Shown here one piece after another: positions 45,481 to 57,217 of a DNA stretch of 64,000 nt. The DNA comes from Elmis aenea. Taxonomy: Eukaryota; Arthropoda; Insecta; Coleoptera; Elmidae. Below the pieces are notes generated by a model, which made no database searches, was not told the DNA's origin, and saw only the letters and a list, made by a program, of their open reading frames with translations. The translations under genes were made by a program, and so were the position numbers. The first letter of the stretch is position 1. Every line of letters starts with the position of its first letter. Where the stretch lies: positions 56,010,108 through 56,074,107 of the forward strand of contig OX393577.1 in assembly GCA_947652605.1 (NCBI GenBank). Reading direction: 5' to 3'.

Positions 45481-46106
45481 TCTATGAATTAAAAACTCGC
45501 AGCATATCGTGTTTTTCTTCGTTATTAAAATTAATTTTTACGAATTTATTAATTTGGCAAATAACAGACTTTCAAATCTTTTAGTTTGTTGATTGGTTGT
45601 CATGGAAACAACATAAACTACAACGACCGGCCAACCTGATTTATAATGATTATCGTTTAAAATCCTTTTTTTTTAAAGTTGACAATGAATAAAGAAGTAA
45701 AATACCATGTGTATACATCAATGAATTCAGAAAAATAAATGCTATTTGATTATGTAAATAGCAAAAATTGCGCCCATAAGAAAAAACAAAGTTGGTTATC
45801 ATAAAACAAAAACGAATCGATCTGGGAAAAATTTGTGATCACTATCCGATTCGGCTTAAAAAGTAGTTTGAGCAATGTTTATACACATTTGAAGTATTTC
45901 AATATTTAAGGGAGTTATAGACGATTTTCAAAAATCGTATTTTCCGGTTTTTCCTAATTTTCTCAGATATCGTTAGGGATATTTTCAATTTTGCTTTGGA
46001 ATATTATTGAACACGAAATTTAGCAACTTTTCCAAATTTAAACCTATATTTTAGCTATTATAATAAGCGAGATCCCCATGCTTAAACTCGAATTTCAATC
46101 ACCTTG
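45481..46106 (+). repeat. Interspersed repeat F1, copy 1
   Basis: Shares with three other copies in this window the pieces GTTGATTGGTTGTCATGG, GCCCATAAGAAAAAACAAAG, GATTTTCAAAAATCGTATTT and the end AATAAGCGAGATCCCCATG, finishing CACCTTG-TATA. The 5' limit is uncertain. No coding. The constant 3' end and variable 5' extent are compatible with either retroposition or a decayed DNA element. Confidence 0.7.
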
Positions 46107-47479
46107 TATATTAAGAAATACAAAACAAATTAGAGGACAACGCACAAAACCAATTCAACAACAAGGTAACAGGCTTAGATGGGATGCGCAGTACTTTAGT
46201 AAGAATCGTAATGATAGTAAAATTCCAAAATGTTTTTTAGATGTACTTTAATATTTCAAAAGCGTAATGGGCCACAAAAATTCCTAAATGGATCGCTTGT
46301 TGCAGCATCACTGCTTTGGGTTAACAACAAAAAGGTAATATTACGCTTAGAAACCGGGAATTCATGTACTTCATGAAACTGTTAAAGTTCAAACAGAATC
46401 GTAAAAGATAAGTAAGTGACAACCTTTACCATTTTACTTTTCATCGGTAACGAAAAAAAAAACTGTCGAGAGTGTTGATAAAAAAATACGTCACACTAAT
46501 GTGTTACTATAAACACAGTTTTAATTGTGAAAAGAATGCTCAGTAATCAACCAAACGGTTTAGTCCCACTAGCACATTACAATACAATAGGAAATTTTTA
46601 TGCAAATTAATTCGACGTAGCTAGAAAATTTAAAACAAAGATTCGCAGTTGAAGAATCTTCATTTCACTTTCTTTCTAATACAATGCGGTACAGGTAAAA
46701 TTACATTATCATAATTTATTCTGGTTTTTGTGCATTCTTAATTGTTCCTGTACAGCGATTTCACGGTAACAGCATTAAAACTACTACCCAAATTCAAAGG
46801 CTGTACTTCTATAGACATGCGGAATAGACAATAAGAGGAGAAACTTAAACGATAGTTATTTTTACATCCTACCTTGACCGTCAGGTTCAACGTCAACTAA
46901 GAAGTAAACTAGCATTATTCGGTCTGCTGCGCAATTGTGTAATGCTCTACTATAATGCGGTAAATAATTACTTAAAACATGCATTCTTATCAATGTGCAT
47001 TAACTTTTCAATTTTTTATGCATAAGGATGGCTTTAGCAACAAATGAAAACTTTCCTTTTTAAATAATAACATTACGCTTTCTGCGAAATATTTACATTT
47101 ATTATCACTTTTTTTTTCTTTTAATGGAAATTACGACATAAGTTATAAGATAAATACAAATGCACTTCCTTTACTAAAATAAAGTGTAAATATGTATTTA
47201 AATAATATCGCTTTGAAATTCGATTATATCCGCAGTGCCGATAATAGGTAGAAGAAGATGGACTGTACAAATGATCAGATTTCAGTAATATCTAGACAGC
47301 TCTTCTAACTTTAACTGTTCGTCTTCATCATATCTTGGAGTCTATGGCCCGTTACGAAGATACGATAATAGGATGTTTGCTTCTATGTCCCTAGTAGTCC
47401 AATTGGTCTTTCTGGCTTTTCTTAGACTTTTTGAGGATTCTTCTACTTCTTGCTCTGCACTGTGACGGACCGTACTGTA
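46107..47479. other. Gene-free AT-rich stretch
   Basis: No gene, RNA or repeat boundary was recognised. Confidence 0.4.
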
Positions 47480-48116
47480 CAGGGTGGATCAAATTCGAAT
47501 GTTTTACGGGGTGTCTCGGTTACCGTAATAGTTAGCAAAAATCTGATATCGATATCATGGGCTTCGAGATAAACAATGTTTAATATAAAATTTAATGACA
47601 CCAGTGTAATAGTAAATAGTAGAAGTATATTACTTGTACATAACCAGAGTTGTAAGAAGCATATTACGCACGAGTGGAAAAGTTGCGAACGAAGCCGCGT
47701 AGCAGCGAGTGCGTAATTGCTTTACAACTCGTGTTATGTATCTTCTTTTTCTACGATCACATAATATCTACAATCTTAATGGCTTTTTGGCTAATATACA
47801 CATGTAATTACGTTGTCTTGCTAATTTTGACGTACCTAAGCCTACTTTGACATTTCTAGACAAGTGTGCGTTTTCTTACCGTGCCGTTATAACTCACTTA
47901 TGCAGGAAGTGTTTGACGTGAGTCTACTTTGATCATTTCTTTAAAAATCCGCGCTTTTTGCTTACCGGGCGTAAGGTCCCACATACTGTACATGCAGGTT
48001 GAACGGTAATTATTCTTAGTTATTTGATAAACCTAATAATAAAAAAATAATATTTTTAATATTTTTATTTTTAATTTTATTAATTTGAAGAGGGATATGC
48101 AAATGGAGAAGATGTG
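47480..48116. repeat. Partial CAGGGTG-ended element and flank
   Basis: Begins CAGGGTGGATCAAATTCGAA after GTA, matching the inverted right end of the element at 57218-57640. The other end was not found. The rest of the stretch contains no gene. Confidence 0.4.
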
Positions 48117-48317
48117 ATGCCAAGGAAAGCAAATGAAGCGCGAACGGGAGGAAAAAATCGAAAAGGAAGACTAAGGAAAACTTGAAAAGAGGATGAGGAA
48201 GTAAGAGAAGCTGTCACAAACAGAGGAATCGAGTGGAGTAAGGTTAGAGAACTAACAAGAGATAGAAAAAGATGGAGGGAGCATACAAAAAGAGGCCACT
48301 TACATAAAAACAAATAA
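48117..48317 (+). pseudogene. LINE C-terminal fragment
   Basis: 67 codons with one internal stop (TGA for the Trp of the RKTW box): GRLRKT, stop, KEDEEVREAVTNRGIEWSKV, then RELTRDRKRWREHTKRG to a stop. This is the conserved C-terminal tail of endonuclease-reverse transcriptase LINE proteins. No upstream RT remains. Confidence 0.65.
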
Positions 48318-49386
48318 AAGCCGCACACCTAACGATAGAGAGTCGTAAGAATAAGAAACAAGAAAAAGTTGTGACTTTTTTCTAATTTTGTTCTTAAGAT
48401 AAGATAGATGACAATGGGACACAATTTATTTGGGATACCCTGTGAAATATTGGAGACTCTTTATTGTTATATACATATAAAAAAAAAATGAAATTTTCCA
48501 GTCGCAGTCATTTGTAGGATAAATTAAATAGAATTTCTAATTATTTTAATGAAACTACATTCAAGATGCCGTGATGTTAAAAAACTAAGTTAATTAAAAA
48601 TGTCTATTTTTAGAATTAAATAAGTATTCGTTTACAAGTTAATGTAAAATTCAAATACACGAAAGCATCAAGATAGCAAAAAAATCTATTAAAAGGTACA
48701 TAATTAGCACGTAGCTGTATGGATTGTTTGTAACGGTAAGAGTGGTTTTAATAGTTTACGTTTCTTAATGAGGTGTGTAAGTCACACTTGTAAGCAAGTT
48801 TAAAACTCCGAATAATTGTTGAAATATCATGTTTAGCATTGAAAATTGCAGTAGAGAATGTTAATAATAATTTTATTTAATCAATCATAGTTGTGTAAGA
48901 TTTGTTGTGTTTATTTTTTCCATACACGGTGTGAAGAAAGTACGAAGACAAATTTTCAAATTTCAACAAGAAAAAAAGTATGTTGGTTATCAATCTGAAA
49001 AGCTAATTTTTTTGTCTGTCTGATAGTGTAAAAATCCAATATAGCGGCCATAAGAAATAAAAAAGTTGACTTTCGCAACTTGAAATCTAGAAGGCTTAGA
49101 AAATTTCTGTTGACGTCATTAAACCCAGGACGTTTAAAAACATAAAGTTACCAAGTTTAAATGAAATAGCGTCAATGGTAGGGAAGATAATAATATTTTT
49201 GTAAAATCACATTTTTCAGTTTTTTTTTTGTAATAAATCAAAAACGAATCAAAACATCCAGGATTTCTTTTCAGATTTTTAATCGCCGAAAAAATGTGCA
49301 ACTTTTCTCTAATTTAACCGACCTTGTATCTCTTACCGTTTCCAAGATAGCAATGGTAAACATCGAAAAAAGCACAACCCTGTATA
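48318..49386. other. Unassigned repeats, no gene
   Basis: Contains GCGGCCATAAGAAATAAAAA at 49043, a version of the internal motif shared by the CACCCTG-ended elements. An ACCCTG-TATA end lies at 49378-49385. Confidence 0.4.
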
Positions 49387-49568
49387 AGTTGTTACCGGGT
49401 TGGAACCGCGTCGAAGGTTTCTTCATAACCGACGGTTCGTCCTCCTGTATCGGGGACATCTTCAGGGTTGCTGTTTAACCAATAACCTTGAAGATGTCTC
49501 CGATACAGGAGGACGAAACGTCGGTTATGAAGAAACCTTTGACGCGTTCCAAGCCGGAAACAACTATA
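49387..49568. repeat. Inverted hairpin pair, Penelope/hammerhead-like motif
   Basis: Two inverted arms of about 85 bp (49387-49472 and 49486-49568). Each reads, on its own strand, CCTGAAGATGTC or CTTGAAGATGTC, then a CTCC/GGAG hairpin, then GGACGAA(A/C)CGTCGG. CTGANGA, a stem and GAAAC form the core of type-I hammerhead ribozymes found in Penelope-like elements; here the match is partial (GAAC in the left arm, stem bulged). Assignment is tentative. Confidence 0.45.
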
Positions 49569-51078
49569 CAGGGTGTCCCAGATTACATTTCCAGCATGGG
49601 GATCTCGCTTATTATAAGAGATACAGGTTTGTTTAACTGAGATGATTTATTACTAGGTATGAGAGGAGCCACAATCAATTTTTAAAAGTACAAAATTCCT
49701 CGTGCTTCAGATGTTACAGCAAAAAATATGAAACTGTCGAATTTCTTTTTTCTCTCATAACTTTTTTGTTTTTATCATTAGAACAATTTTATTTGTACTT
49801 TCTTTAGGTACTTTTTAATGGAGAATGTAACTGTTATTTTAGATTATTTTTAGCACCTACCATTTTGGAGATATTACCACTAACTTCATTTTTTCTTATG
49901 GGCCGCGAAGTTGGCTGTGGAATAGTTGAATGTGATTTTTTTTCTCTTTAAAATGAGATATTACTTGCTACATCTATTTTTATAAATAAGTCACAAAATC
50001 AAGAAAAATAGTATTTTACCCATCACTTATCAAGCTATCTATGAAAATAGAAACAAAAAACAACTAACTCAATGCCAAATGACAGTTACCATTTGTCTGC
50101 GGTATCATTTATAAGAATTTTACATTATTGTTGTGTAATTCGATAGTCTGTGTAGCAAATTTGTTATGATTTTATAATTATGGGCACATTTACAACATTA
50201 AAAATGTTATATGTTGAAATGCTACATTATTTGCAATAATTGAAACTATGTAAAATAAATAATTCAATTATTTATTGATTTGTTTTGGATTTTTGGTTGG
50301 TTTGTCGAAAAAACCATATATTTTTAAATGTATTTCCAAATTTCTGTAATTACGCGTCCTTCGTTGCCTTTTCTTGGGATATAGCTCTAAGTATATTCGC
50401 TCAGCTTCAACACAGTTTTTGTGGTAAAGAATGTAGCTTCTCAACATGTCAAATTTTTCGCTATTTTTAAATGTAGCCATCATTATAACAATTACTACAA
50501 AAACCATCGAATTACACAACAATAATGTGAAATTCTAATAAATGATACCGCAGACAAATAGTAACTGTCATTTGACATTTAATTAGCTGTTTTTTGTTTT
50601 TATTTTCATAGATAGCTTGATAAGTGATGGGTAAAATACGATTTTTCTTGATTTTGTGACTTGTTTATAAAAATAAATGTAGGAAGTAATATCTCATTTT
50701 AAAGAAAAAAAAGCACATTCAACTATTCCACAGCCAACTTCGCGGCCCATAAGAAAAAATGAAGTTAGTGGTAATATCTCAAAAATGGTAGGTGTTAAAA
50801 ATAATCTAAAATAATTGTTCCATTCTCCATTAAAAAGTACCTTAAGAAAGTACAAATAAAATTGTTCTAATGATAAAGACAAAAAAGTTGTGAGAGAAAA
50901 AAGAAACTGACATTTTCATATTTTTTGCTATAACAACTGAAGCACGAGGAATATTGTACTTTTAAAAATTGATTGTGGCTCCTCTCATACTAGGGAATAA
51001 TTCATCTAATTTAAACAAATCTGTATCTATTATAATAAGCGAGATCCCCATGCTGGAAATGTAATCTGGGACACCCTG
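49569..51078. mobile_element. Giant inverted-repeat element with HTH ORF in its loop
   Basis: 1,510 bp, starts CAGGGTGTCCCAGATTAC, ends with its inverse, flanked by TATA on both sides (49565-49568 and 51079-51082). The arms (about 49569-50150 and 50505-51078) are imperfect reverse complements of about 575 bp. The AATAAGCGAGATCCCCATG motif occurs near both ends. The loop of about 355 bp contains the minus-strand ORF 50268-50480. A TA-type target and CAGGG terminus point to the IS630/Tc1/mariner group (inference). Confidence 0.85.
50268..50480 (-). CDS. Small HTH protein, DUF4817-like
   Basis: 70 aa starting at the ATG of MATFKNSEKFDML; an earlier ATG at 50507 would add a short hydrophobic leader that lies in the inverted-repeat arm. 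The pattern (aromatic-N-x-E-x-x-D-M-L-x-x-Y, x-N-x-x-x-A-x-x-x-Y-x-x-x-x-P-x-(K/R)-x-(K/R), then HLKIYGFFDKP) matches the DUF4817-type helix-turn-helix. In insects this domain occurs, to my knowledge, as the N-terminal DNA-binding part of mariner-like DDE transposases. No DDE domain follows. It sits in the loop of the inverted-repeat element and could be a captured DNA-binding domain or a relic. Reading frame is intact. Confidence 0.55.
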   Translation of the reverse strand: MATFKNSEKFDMLRSYILYHKNCVEAERIYLELYPKKRQRRTRNYRNLEIHLKIYGFFDKPTKNPKQINK

Positions 51079-51082
51079 TATA

Positions 51083-51947
51083 CAAAAAATATTTTTTTGT
51101 GTGGCTGATTATAATAAACAGTGACCACAATAAGCGGCGCTAAGTGTACTTTATGTTGTTAGGTGGTAATGAATTCAGTATTAATATAATCTTAGGAGAG
51201 AAGAGATGTCAATGACGGTTAGGTTGTAATCCCAAACAATGAATAACAACAAAGTTAAATATGAGTTTAGTTTAGCTATTAAATTTGCAAAGAAAGTTGC
51301 AGTTTACCAGTTGCATGCATGTATAAGGCATCCATTATTACGCAGCGGGGAAAGTTTGCGGTGCAGACGTTTGTCACAAGATCAAGTCGACCTTTCCGTA
51401 TTTGCTCATAGTATGGCAGCATTATTGGTATCGCTGGTGTAAAATCTTGTTAAATTATTTACTTTTACAGTTAAATTACTTACTTTTACTATTACGCACT
51501 GAACGCTGTGAATCAGAAAGCACATGAAAATGCTTATCATACAGATGGTTCGAAACTTGTTTTCGCAATTTTTTTTATTAGGCTGCTGGATTCCACGAGT
51601 CCAAATATATTACTTTTACTACTATGTCAGGAAATGTATTAGTTTTTATCGGCCCGCACACACCTTATTAATATCTTTTTAAAATTATGAACCGTTTATG
51701 TGTATATATTTAAGAAGTAAATAGCTTGCATGCTTTTCAAATTAAATCTTGTTTAATTTATGGTAATGCACGACTTCAAATTTAATATTTGGGTTTCTAG
51801 TAAAAGATGTTGTTATTAATTAAATTTTTTTAGCAGTAAGCATAACATCTATCATTAAAATTTTAATTTAGATGCGGTTTGTTTTATATCAAAAACATAA
51901 CAAATAAAATTAAAATGTTTTGGAAACTGATGTATGAAAAACGTATA
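51083..51947. other. Gene-free stretch
   Basis: The 67-codon plus frame at 51239-51442 (a somewhat GC-richer patch) resembles nothing known to me and is not called. Nothing else was found. Confidence 0.35.
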
Positions 51948-52166
51948 CAGGGTGTTTGAAATTTGAGTTTAAACATGGAGATTTCGCTCATTATAATAGC
52001 TAGAGTATAGAAATATATTTGACAAAGTTGCTAAATTCTGTGTTCATTAATTAAGGAGGAGAAATTGGAAATAGTTCGAACGGTATCAGAGAAAATAAAA
52101 AAAAGCTGGAAAAAAGATTTTTGAAAATCGTTTATAACTTCTAAGGAGTATAAAATATTTCAAATC

Positions 52167-52995
52167 TTCTTCTTCTTCTCGTCTCCTTTTGCCTTTTCAG
52201 GCGTCGGAGGTTGGTCTCGCGTCCCGAGTCCATTTTCGCCATGTCCTTCTGTCTTTTGCAAGTGTTTTAATTTCTTCTGGTGTTTTTCCTCTTTCTGCTC
52301 CCCAATCCCTTATTTGATCCATCCATTTTCTTCTTGGTCTCCCCCTTTGTTTTTTGGCTGGTTTTCCTATTTCTATTATTTTTCTTGTAAATCTGTCTGG
52401 ATTCATTCTCATTACATGCCCATACGAGTTTAGGTGTTTTTTTAATTTTTTCTATTAGTGGTTCTTGTTCTGTCATTTCTCTAATGTTTTCGTTTCTTAT
52501 CCTATCCCATTTTGTTTTCCCCGCTATTTTCCGGAGGTGTTTCATTTCCATGGCGTTTATTTTAGTTTCATCTTTTTTCTTTATTGTCCAGTTTTCCGCT
52601 GCATATGTTATTATCGGTATTGTTATCATATTGTGTATTTTCATTTTCACTTTTATGTCTATCTCTTTGTGTCCTAGTATTGATTTGTTTAGTGAATAGT
52701 ACATTTTTGTTGATTTGTTTGCCCTGTTTGTTAGTTCGGCGTCTATTCTCCCGTCCTCTGTTATTATACTTCCTAAGTATTCATATGTTGTAACTCTTTC
52801 TAGATCATTGTTTTTACATTTAATTTTGTTAATGTTTTGGAGGTCTTTTTGTTTCTCGTTTATGATCATAGTTTTTGTTTTATTTATATTCACTTCCATT
52901 CCCATGTTCTCTATTTCATCGGTCCATGCATTCACTAGTTTTTGCATTTTGTTTTTGGTATTTGCTATAAGCACCACGTCGTCTGCGCATAGTAG
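52167..52995 (-). mobile_element. 5'-truncated LINE with 11-bp TSD
   Basis: TSD TATTTCAAATC at 52156-52166 and 52996-53006. The minus strand starts inside the RT active site (LLCADDVVLIANTKNKM, a CADD variant of the YADD box), runs through YEYLGSIITEDGRID, then after a one-base slip in an A-run near 52440 through LNSYGHVMRMNPDRF and QRGRPRRKWMDQIRDW to a stop at 52197, and ends in a (GAA)n tail. This is an RTE/R4-like C-terminal half. Only one frameshift and a clean TSD suggest a fairly young insertion. Confidence 0.85.
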
Positions 52996-53183
52996 TATTT
53001 CAAATCAAATGTGTAAAAACATCGCCTAAACAACTTTTTATATAATGGTAATCACTAATTTTTTCTAGATTGATTCGTTTTTGTTTTTTGGCAACCAACT
53101 TTATTTTTTTTTATAGGTGCAATTTTTGTTCTCAATATAATCAAATAGAATTTTTGTCTGGATTTATTGATGGACCACTCATA

Positions 53184-54534
53184 CAGTGGTATGCACAGTC
53201 GCTCGCTGAATGACTCTCCGGAGAAGCCTTTAGCGAGCGCTTCGTTAACCGCCCGCCAGACAGTTTGCTTGCATAGACAACTTTCGGCGAACCGCCAGCT
53301 GGAGAATTCGCCGGCGAAGCGTCGACTAGCGCACATGAAAACATATCACTCTATCATGCGCAATTAGCGAATTTGATAACGTGATACAAATACAACCTTG
53401 CTTCAGTATCTAGCATGCGGTAAATGACCGCAGTTTTTATAACTTTAAAGCAAAATTCATTTTCAATATTTGATAACAGCGCTGTTAAAGGAAATAGTAA
53501 GTAATAAGGTTTTTCATATTAATTACCTCTCTAACTATTTAACAAAGGGATAAGATCTTTGTTGGTCCCTAGAAATGTGTCAATACCCAAGATCTTAATT
53601 TTCTTAATTAATAAGAGTTGTTTAGATGTCCTTATAATTTCCAGTAAAACATTCATAACAAGTTCTTTGTCAATTGTAGTTTATTACCGTTGTGTACATA
53701 CAATGATGTGCATAATAATAGCTAATTATAAAAAACCCTAAAACCAAAATAAATATTGAATTTAATTGTTTTATAATTCATTTAAATGTTTATGAACAAT
53801 TTTAATAATAATAAGAAAAATAACGTAAGAAATAATTGAGATTTTATAATATTTGAATACATTAACGCACCAAGTTATGTATTTCCTCGTAATTCTATAA
53901 TTCACTGACTTTCGATACTATATGATCGCAATTAAAGTAATATTTGTTAAAAAAATATAGACATCCATAATTTTACACAGTATTTTGTACACTTGCTATT
54001 AACCCAGCAGAAAAATAAGAACATAAGATATATATAATATGTACATTTAACAAACATGAGCACAGAGAAACACCTGGACAAACAATTAAGGTGAATACTT
54101 CATGTACAGTACAATTTGAAGTTTGGTCGATTTTGTAACACTTAAATAATATATTATATCGAATAAATCGTACAGTGCCGAGGAAAAAAAAATGATAATT
54201 ATATGATACAAAACTATTCCATCATCGAGGATAAAAAGTGATGTAAAAAATAAATATAAATTTGCATTTTGCAACAATATTCAGTACCCTGGAGATGCTA
54301 GATACTCGCGCCGGCGAAGCGCCGAGTTTTCAAGTATTGCGCATGTGCCACTTAGGTGAAGACTCGCTGGAGAACGACTATGCAACGCTCGGCGATGCGC
54401 CGGAGGAGCCGTCGGCGATGCGCCGAAGGAGCCGTCGGCGGTGCGCTGGAGGAGCCGCCGGCGAACGACTGTGCAACGCAAACTGTCGGCGCACAGCCGG
54501 AGGCTCCTCCGGCGATCGACTGTGCATACCGCTG
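53184..54534. mobile_element. GC-rich foldback element
   Basis: Left terminus CAGTGGTATGCACAGTCG, right (inverted) CAGCGGTATGCACAGTCG, flanked by ATA on both sides. The two GC-rich arms (53184-53335 and 54295-54534) contain repeats of CGCCGGCGAAGCG and, in the right arm, several GGAGCCGTCGGCGATGCGCC-type units. The AT-rich centre (53340-54290) has no gene. The uninterrupted host sequence is seen at 58930-58980, which supports a 3-bp duplication. The superfamily is not assigned. Confidence 0.7.
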
Positions 54535-54745
54535 ATAGTATTTTACTTCTACATTTATTGCCAAATTTGTAAAATTGCTTTTTGGACAACATTCACTATA
54601 ATTCAGGCAGCCCAGTCGGTTTTTTTTTATGTCGTAACCATGACAACCAACTACAAACTAAAATTTTTAAAAGTCTGATACTCTTCATCGTTATAAATCT
54701 ATCAATAGCGAAGAAAAACGCAATATGCTGCGAATTTGTAATTCA

Positions 54746-54929
54746 TTGAGTAGGAATATTACTTGTTTAGTACAAAAATATCTCGAAAAAAATAATTTTT
54801 CTACGTTAGACAGTACACATGTATAAGGCATGTTAATAACGTATTACAAAACTTAAAGGAACGGTATACTAAATTTAACAATAACAGGAAAACCTATAAA
54901 AACTATGACAAATTAAAGATATTCAAATA
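54746..54929. other. Short unassigned stretch between F1 copies
   Basis: AT-rich and without recognisable content. Confidence 0.3.
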
Positions 54930-56223
54930 AATTTCTTTCTTCTGCAATGCATAATTGCAAACGTTTCTTAATGTTGCTGTACAGAACCCGAGCTATTGTT
55001 TTTGTGCCCGATTTATAGTTATTTGTAGGAGTTGTTGTCCAAAACGCAATTTTACAAATTTGGCAATGAAGGTAGAAGTAAAATATCATGTGTGGTCCAT
55101 CAATGAGTTAAAAAAATATAAATTTAAATATGTAGAGAGCAAAAATTTCGCCTACAAGAAAAAATAAAGTTGGTTGCCATAAAACAAAACCGAATCAATC
55201 CAGAAAAATTAGAGATTATTACTTGCTTAGGCAACGTTTTTACACACTGAAATATTTCATAGTCCAAAGGTATTATAGACGATTTTCAAAAATCATATAA
55301 TTCGGTTTTTCCTAATTTTTTCGGATACCGTTTAAAATATTTCCAATTTATCTTCGGATTATTAATGAACACCGAATTTAGCAACTTAGCCAAATTCGGG
55401 AGCTGATTCCTTATCGAAAATGAAGGGGTGTCTTTTATATAATTTTTTTTTCCTTTAGACGTCTTCTTTCGGAGTTACACCCCCTTAAAGGGGAGCTGTA
55501 AAATAAGATTTTTATTTTATTTCTCATATTTGAATCAATGAGGAGATTGATATTTGGTATGTTTTATAATAAAAGATTTCCCATAGTAATATTTTCAATC
55601 ATCTTCCACCTTTACAGGGGGCTGAAAAGTTCGACCCCTGTTGGTTTTTAAGTCAGAACTTTTTAGTGGGTTAAAATTTTGCAATAATTTTTTTTTAAGC
55701 GTGATTTATTCAGAAACTTCTTTTATTCCTTAACTTTTCTCCTAAAACCCACAGTATTTAAGTAAAAAATAATATAAGCGAACATGCACCATCAAGTATT
55801 CCAATATAAAACTATTCAATTTGGTGGTTACCATGGTTTGTTAATCTTCATATTGGGTAGAATTGACGGGTGTAATTCATTTTGACGTTTATGCGGCGAC
55901 AACACTAAAATGCTTGTCAATTCTAAGCCCCCTGTGAAGGTGGGAGATGATTGAAAATATTACTATGGAAAACCTTTTAATAAGTTTTAAACATCTGTCA
56001 AATATCATTCTCCTACATTTATTTAAATTTGAGAAATAAAATAAAAACCTTATTGTACCGCTCCCCTTTAGGGGGTGTAACTCCGAAAGGAGACGTCAAA
56101 GGAAATAATTTTATATAAAAGACACCCCTTAATTTTCGAAAAGGAATTTTTTCGCATTTTTACGAAACACCCTGTATATTATAATAAGCGAGATTCCCAT
56201 GTTTAAACTAAAATTTCATCTTG
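54930..56223 (+). repeat. Interspersed repeat F1, copy 3, with nested foldback
   Basis: Forward copy recognised by GTTGTTGTCCAAAACGCAA (55031), CGCCTACAAGAAAAAATAAAG (55149) and AATAAGCGAGATTCCCATG (56182). It is interrupted at 55397 by a foldback element and resumes at 56175. The terminal CACCCTG is decayed (CATCTTG). Confidence 0.65.
55397..56174. repeat. Foldback element, second copy of the 11747-12808 family
   Basis: Matches the earlier element over its arms (GTTACACCCCCTTAAAGGGG, GGGAGATGATTGAAAATATT) and ends CACCCTG-TATA. It lacks the first about 40 bp and part of the centre. It sits inside F1 copy 3. Confidence 0.75.
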
Positions 56224-56998
56224 TATACTTTGAAGAACCTTAGATTTGTCAAGCGATGAAAGATAAACTTAAAAGATTTTATTCCATAAATAATGTTGTA
56301 AACTTGACCAAGAAAAGGAAATTTCGAAATACATTTAATTGCACGTAAAGTAGTAAATAAAATCTTGTTTAATTTTGATCGTTAGACCAAAAAATAAAAC
56401 AGTTATTCATAGTATGAGAGAGTTATCACCAATATAATTTTGCTAGCAGCTAATGTTATTATTATCGTGTAATGAAATGTGACATAAAAATCTTCTTCCG
56501 GTATTTCCAATTTTGTTTAATCGTAAACAAGTTTAAAAGTAGTTCAGTGAATTTCTCTATTGCGCATGGGATACGCGACAGGTCGCCTTAAACTTGCCGA
56601 CTATTTGCATATAATATGCTATTGTTACGTCAAATATTATTACTTATTAATGTACACCCTATTACAGCATAACACAATGCATTATTAATTTATTACGCGG
56701 GCTTGGTGATTAAGCACGTTAAATAATCAAAAACGTCTACACTGTTTTATTTCTTTCCAATTAATTTTTAATAATGGAGATGAGAAATTTTGTAAATAAC
56801 AGAAGAGATGGCTTATTACGTAACTTATATACTTATTTCATAAAGTTTCTCATAATCTATGTGACGTTACGTCCTAATTTAATTACCAAAAATGTATTTA
56901 ATTGTTCTTCGCTTTGAATAACGTGCTATGTAGTATGTAATTCAAAATACCTAAAATTATACTTACCATCTGATTTTTAGCTTAAATTTAAATTAAAA
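56224..56998. other. Gene-free AT-rich stretch
   Basis: Nothing was recognised. Confidence 0.4.
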
Positions 56999-57006
56999 CA
57001 TTAGAC

Positions 57007-57205
57007 CAGTGTTTCTCAAACTTTTTACTCTTGGACCCATTCCAAAATTAAAAGCCTACAGAGGCCAATGAATTGTTTTGTAGACAATATTTTTGTTGTA
57101 TTGTTATATTTGATGATTTCCGAACATTTTAAAAATGCTCGGGAAACCGTTCAGAAGGATTCAGGGACCACCAGGGGTCCGCGGACCACACTTTGAGAAA
57201 CACTG
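57007..57205. mobile_element. hAT MITE, 199 bp
   Basis: Terminal inverted repeats CAGTGTTTCTCAAACT and its inverse (AGTGTGG then TTTGAGAAACACTG). Exact 8-bp TSD CATTAGAC at 56999-57006 and 57206-57213. A classic non-autonomous hAT element. Confidence 0.9.
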
Positions 57206-57217
57206 CATTAGACTATA

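Larger units (their letters stand above)
51948..54745 (-). repeat. Interspersed repeat F1, copy 2, with two nested insertions
   Basis: Reversed copy of F1: starts CAGGGTGTTTGAAATTTGAG at 51948 and continues in segments 51948-52166, 53007-53183 and 54535-54745. The gaps are a LINE (52167-52995) and a GC-rich foldback element (53184-54534). The segments join correctly when compared with the copies at 45481 and 58800. The far limit is approximate. Confidence 0.65.

Noticed and set aside
51548..51558. GGTTCGAAACT, like a tRNA B box
   Set aside because: No A box, acceptor stem or anticodon arm can be drawn around it.
52465..53029. Several plus-strand hydrophobic frames of 66-104 codons
   Set aside because: They are antisense to the LINE reverse transcriptase at 52167-52995.
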